A stretch of DNA of 64,000 bases from Sordaria brevicollis (lineage: Eukaryota > Ascomycota > Sordariomycetes > Sordariales > Sordariaceae). Numbering within the stretch: the first letter of the stretch is position 1; each line of letters begins with the position of its first letter. Shown one piece after another: positions 58,834 through 64,000 of this stretch. Under the pieces are notes generated by a model. That model made no database searches, was not told the origin of the DNA, and saw only the letters and a list, made by a program, of their open reading frames with translations. Made by a program: the position numbers and the translations under genes. Where the stretch lies: contig JAUTDP010000003.1 in NCBI GenBank assembly GCA_033439795.1, forward strand, positions 3,224,001 to 3,288,000, written 5' to 3'.

Positions 58834-61800
58834 CGTATAATCCTCTTTATTTCGAATACGTTTTAATATTATTTATTATATTCGAATATTTTTTTATCCT
58901 TCGGATAGAATATTATATTAAGGGTAATATTAAATATATATAGGCTATAAATAATATTATTAGTACTTTAACGCTCGTTACCGAATGTATATATTTTAAC
59001 GCAACGGGTATTAAAATATAAAAACGTTTAAAAAATCTTAATTTAATTGTTAATTATATATTCGCCGCGGATATAAATATCCGGTCCGTCTTCGATTAAC
59101 GAGAATTTTATATTATTAATATATTCTAATTTAATCGAATAGCGTTTAAACGTTATAAATAGTATTATAATTATTATTTCGTTAATTATAATTTAATATA
59201 AAAATTCGGGATTTTTTATATTTAAATTTATAAAGTCGCTATAACGGATTATTACCGCGTATAGCGGTAACGTCGATATATTTACGCTAATAATAGCCCG
59301 TATAATATAATTAATATTTAAATTATTTATAAACGCTATTATAACCCTCTTAAAAAGGTTTTAAAGGGATTATATAATTTTATTTTCCTAAAGGTTACCT
59401 TTATCTTTTTTAAATTAATAGGGCGATTTTATATAATTAAACGGTTTAAATTAATTAATTACTAGGAAAGTTAAATATTATTTTATTATAATTTTTATAT
59501 TTATTAAATAAAGGTAATTTATTCCTAAGCTTTATTTATACGAAAGTAAAATTAATATATTAACCTTCATTTATACGAAAATAGATTTTATATAATTATT
59601 TTTATAAAAGCGAAAGTTAATATATTAATTTTATTTTTATATAAATAAAATTTAGGGATATAGATTATTCCTACGAAGGCGAAGTTAAGGATATAATAGA
59701 GAATAAATAATTTATAATTATAATTTATATAGAAATAGAAATCCTTTATAGAATTATAACCGAAGATTAAAACTATTTTATCCTTTAAATATCCTACTTT
59801 AATATTCTATATTAATATTAAATTGAAGTTAGTAATTTTATATAATTATACCGCTAATATAAAAAATTTATTAATACTTTAAAAAATCTCCGGGTTGCGT
59901 TCGATAAATTTAAAATTAATATTAGGTAATATTATTAATAATACCTTCAATTCTAGGATTGCGCGGATTTTTCCCAAATTATAATAATTAACGTTAATAG
60001 GGTAATTATTCTTATAGAGTATAAATCGGCCGTATTTTTTACTCGCATTCTATTACTCCTTATTTTTATATTAAATAATATCCGGGTAATATAAACGTTA
60101 AAATTTATTAATATCGACGTCCTTCTTATTAATATATTCCGATTTAAAATTTAGGTTCGGAATTATAGCCCTAAGTAATTCTTTAATTATTTAAGTTAAC
60201 GATTTCAACTTAGCCTTTCGTTTAAATAATATTATAAATTTTATTATTATATAATAATAAATTAAATTATAAGTTTCGCTTTTATAGAAATAGAAATTTT
60301 AATTTACCTTCGTTTATATAAGAATAGTACTAATTAATTATAGCGGTTAAATTTCGATTAACCTTTATTTATATAAAGATAATATTAATTAATTATAATA
60401 ATTGCGAATAATAGGAAATTGTAATAAAGAAAGAAAGGAAATTATTTTAAAAAAAGCGTAGGGGAAGAAAGGTATAAATTAAAATTATATACGGATTATA
60501 ATAATTAGCGCGGTTTTTAGGGTAAATCCTTCCTATTAAATTTATATTTTAATATACGTAATTAATAACGGCCTAATTTTCACTTCTATAAAAGTAAAGG
60601 TCGTTCTAAATTCTATTAGAAAAATCGATTATTATAAATAAAAAATATAGGGTTTAATTTACTTTCGTAGAAATAAAGGTAGGAAATCGTATATATACCA
60701 AATAAGTAAGTATAATAAATTATATTAATACAGGATAGTATAAGGGAACGGTTAAATTTAATTAATAGGTCGCTAAAATATTTACTCAATATAAAATTTA
60801 AACGATTTAGGGAATTAATAAAATTTAATATAATAAATAAATATAAAGTAATATATATATAGTATAGATATTTTTATCCTATTTCTATTTACGCTTTAAT
60901 TACCTAATTATACGAATAGGGCGTATTATCGATGGCGATAAATTAAAAATTAGTAACGTATTAGTATATAGGATCGTTTTTATATAATTTTTATTTATAT
61001 TTATATAAAAAATAACGTTTCCGCTATTTATAATATTAATAGTAAATATTATTTTACGTTTAATATTATTTATTACGATAATTATACGTATTTTAATATA
61101 TTCGGCGACGAAATCGGAGTTATACGTTTAAAAATATTTTTAATTTTATAATATCGATATATTAATTATCAATTCGGCGATAATATATATAGATTATATT
61201 ATATTATTAATTATAAAGCGTATAATTTATTAATATATTTCGGATTAGATAATAATTAAATAAGGAAATTAGAATTTAATATTAGGAATTATAAACGTAA
61301 ACGAAATATATAATTTAAAGAAACTTTATATACGAATAAAGAATATACCTATTTTATTTATAAGCGAAGGAATACCGAACTTTTTTTTTAATTTTTATAA
61401 TAATTCTTCTATTTGATCGAAGAAATAATTATATATATTATAATATTCGCTATAAGGGCATTTTTAACGGTCGATATTATATTATATAATTTTAAATAAA
61501 ATTTCGCGGAAATAGGGGGCGTTAATAATAATATATATATTAGGGGCCTTTTTAATTAATTTAGCCCGTTACTCCTATTCCGATTTTATTTACTTTCGCG
61601 GGTAGAGATTTGAAATTAAAAAAATATTAAAAATTAAATCTTCAACCGAACGCGAAGCTAAAATTTAATTTAAAGGCTAAGATTATATAAAATTAAATAA
61701 ATTATTTAATATAAATAACGAATTAAATTCGTATATATAAGATAGTTTAACGTATTACGGGGCGGGTATAAATAATAGGGCGAAATCGGTCCTAAATTAA

Positions 61801-63480
61801 TCGAAATATTAATAAGGAGCGAAAAAATATATAATATTACGAATATTATTGGAAATACGTATAATATATTCGAAACGTTATTATAAATCCGCGACGTCTT
61901 TTAATTTAACCTAATTATATTATATAATACGTTATATATTAAATATATCTATACCTATTCTTAATATTACTATAAATATAATAATCCGGTATTATAAATT
62001 TAATATAATAAATTATTAATAAAAACGATTTTAATTAAACGGACGGATATATAAATAATAAGTTTAAATAATTAAAGGCGTATTTATTTAATTTTATAAA
62101 CCGCGTTTAATAAATATTTCGATTAAAAACTTCCTTATTTTATTAATAAAATCCTTATTATCGATATAAATAATAATCTTTAATATATTTCTAAATATAG
62201 GAACGAAGAAGAATTCTAACCGTTCGAAATTTTATATTTCGTTTTTAAGGATAGAATTAAAAATAAGCGTAATTTCGGAATAATCGATAAATATTCTAAT
62301 AATTTAAAAGGACGTTATAAATTATCCGAATAGGTAAAAATTTATATACTTTCGAATATATATTTCGGATATTTTAATTAATATTATTATATACCCGAAT
62401 TAAAGAATAGAAAAGGGTAAAATTCACTATAATTAAAAAAGATCGGAGAAGTATAAACGGAATTTACACTATTAATAAACCGTATAAAATTCGTTAATAA
62501 TAATAAACGTAATCCTAAACGCAAATTTATATTCGTGGAGGAATTTAAAAAACCGATAATATAATACTTATTTAGGTCTAAGGAAAATATAAGTAAATTC
62601 GCCTAAATATATATTATTTTAAAATATATCGCCCTAAATTAAATAATAAATAATTCAAATTTCGAATAAATAAAATATTTACTTTATAGAAATCTTAATC
62701 TATTAAAAGAGGATTAATATTAAGATATTTAATAATAATATCCCGTTATTTTTACTTAAAATAATTAAAAGGGATAATTTAAAGTATAATTTTAATAAGA
62801 AGGATAATAAATATAATTTAAAATATAATATTTTTACTAAAACTAATTATAATAATAAGAATAATATTACCGTATTAATAAATAATGCGCCGAATATATT
62901 CAATTTACTTAGGCCGAAATTTGTATATTTACCGATTAAAATTAAAATAATTAAGCGGATTTAAAAGAATCCGGACTATAATACGAATAAAACGGGTTTA
63001 ATATTATATATATTCATTTAAGGCTATATATTATATAATAATTATAATATATATTTAAATATTAATATATAATATAAATAAAATAGTAAAAGATTAATTA
63101 AATTCGAATAATTTAATAAACCTTAAAATTTTATTAAAGGTAGGATTTATATTTATAATAATATTTAGAAATTTTTAGAATATTTAAATAAAGATTCGTA
63201 GAAATGCTATACCCCTTTCTTAAAAGTAAATAAGTATAATCGACGGGGGTTACCCCCTAAAGAACGAAAAATAATAAATATTAAATAAAGGAAAAAAAAA
63301 AAAAATAAATCGGAAAATTTTACTAGCGTTATATTTACTATAATAGTTAGGAATTAAGAAAACGTATAGTAGGTAAAATAATAGTAAGTATTTAATAAAT
63401 ATATTGCGGGAATTGAGAATATTCGCATGTATTTTAATAGCCGACGGCCATTTTGCGCAAAACGGTAATAGACCTCCTTT
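58834..63480. other. Right part of region D, unassigned AT-rich sequence with hairpin motifs
   Basis: No named gene. A plus-strand frame near 59200-59540 contains YIYAN and FLKVTFIFFKLIGRFYIIKRF, broken by TAA/TAG only. Hairpin motifs at 59529-59550, 59563-59583, 59600-59616, 60272-60295, 60305-60328, 60361-60383, 60576-60600 and 60660-60680; none after 60.7 kb. The end at about 63410-63490 is a sharp shift to normal composition. Confidence 0.45.
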
Positions 63481-63890
63481 TACTAAAATTCGAGGAGAGG
63501 AGACCCACATTTTGTGGGGTGGGTCCGCTGAGCGCCGTGGACGGAGGTTCTGTGGAAGAGACTAGGTTACACTAGTGGAAATTTGGAAGATGTTTCTTCA
63601 ATCTTCAACAAAACATCATCATTATTTCGAGAAGGAAAAGTCACGAATATCACCACGCGCGTCAATCGATTCATATTGCATTAGTTCCAACAACGAGCAC
63701 GTTTCTGTTTATCTTTATACCCAACGACTATACGCGACATTGTTACTTCGAATCATATCCTCAACGAATCCGGGATCGACACCCGAGACTATCGATATTT
63801 TTCCAAGGATGAATTGGTAAACGCGGCGCATCGTTAGGACCACCAGTTACTCTTGCGTTCACGCAAAGTGGGCGACCTTGAACGGCGAAA
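63481..63890. other. Upstream region of the rightmost gene
   Basis: Non-RIP DNA between the AT-rich block and the start codon at 63891. Presumably promoter and 5' UTR. An 81-codon open frame (63575-63820) has no recognisable feature. Confidence 0.5.
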
Positions 63891-64000
63891 ATGTCGACCT
63901 CAGATCTCCTCCTCGATCCCAGCCAACAAAATCCTGCCTTTACCCTTCCCGAACAATGGAGCGATTCCTCAGACGATAGCGATGTCGAAACGCCCAAGAC
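63891..64000 (+). CDS. N-terminus of an unidentified gene leaving the window
   Basis: ATG in the context CGAAAATGTC starts 36 codons open to the window end: MSTSDLLLDPSQQ, then a hydrophobic patch, then an acidic Ser/Asp cluster (WSDSSDDSDVE). Normal composition and codon use. An acidic, Ser-rich, probably disordered N-terminus is common in nuclear or ribosome-biogenesis proteins, but nothing decisive is visible. Confidence 0.5.
   Translation, partial: MSTSDLLLDPSQQNPAFTLPEQWSDSSDDSDVETPK

Noticed and set aside
63575..63820. 81-codon ORF upstream of the rightmost gene
   Set aside because: No recognisable feature; lies in the presumed promoter/5' UTR of the gene at 63891.

Overview
The window looks like chromosomal DNA of a filamentous ascomycete (Pezizomycotina, probably a Sordariomycete) that practises repeat-induced point mutation (RIP). 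About 80% of it is extremely AT-rich. There CpA and TpG are almost absent, CpG survives, and most former reading frames are closed by TAA/TAG where CAA/CAG once stood. Embedded in this is a compositionally normal gene island (about 20.4-27.9 kb), and a second normal segment begins near 63.5 kb. The genes have short introns (66-78 bp) with CTAAC-type branch sites and N-terminal mitochondrial presequences.

Layout. 1-6160 and 13844-about 14030: a RIP-degraded Ty3/gypsy element (C, + strand), cut by the window edge and split by a nested insertion. 6161-13838: a complete chromovirus-type Ty3/gypsy element (A1, - strand) with 286-bp LTRs and a perfect 5-bp target duplication. 14031-14930: a less mutated mosaic bounded by 18-bp inverted repeats, with a tRNA-like body inside a perfect 16-bp inverted repeat and two tandem 163-bp units. 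15700-18020: a gag-like remnant (- strand). 19050-20330: a pogo/Fot1-type transposase remnant (- strand). 20400-27924: the gene island. 27925-31131: a RIP-mutated pogo/Fot1-like DNA transposon with about 118-bp terminal inverted repeats and TA target duplications. 31134-63480: a large, mostly unidentified AT-rich host region (D). D carries a DUF6589-like degenerate ORF, a long minus-strand degenerate ORF with five 29-residue repeats, and about twenty copies of a short hairpin motif. It is interrupted by a second copy of family A (A2, 40627-48312, + strand) and by another Ty3/gypsy element (B, 50991-58828). From 63891 a new gene starts and leaves the window.

The three complete host genes all encode proteins with likely mitochondrial presequences: ribosomal protein bL19m, an unrecognised helical protein, and a Mcy1/Cys12-type cysteine synthase 2. 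The first two are transcribed divergently from a 539-bp region containing three clustered CCAAT boxes; the second and third are convergent.

The least expected material is in region D (29-residue repeat ORF, dispersed hairpins), in the 14.0-14.9 kb mosaic, and in an antisense degenerate ORF with a possible intron downstream of pol in element B.
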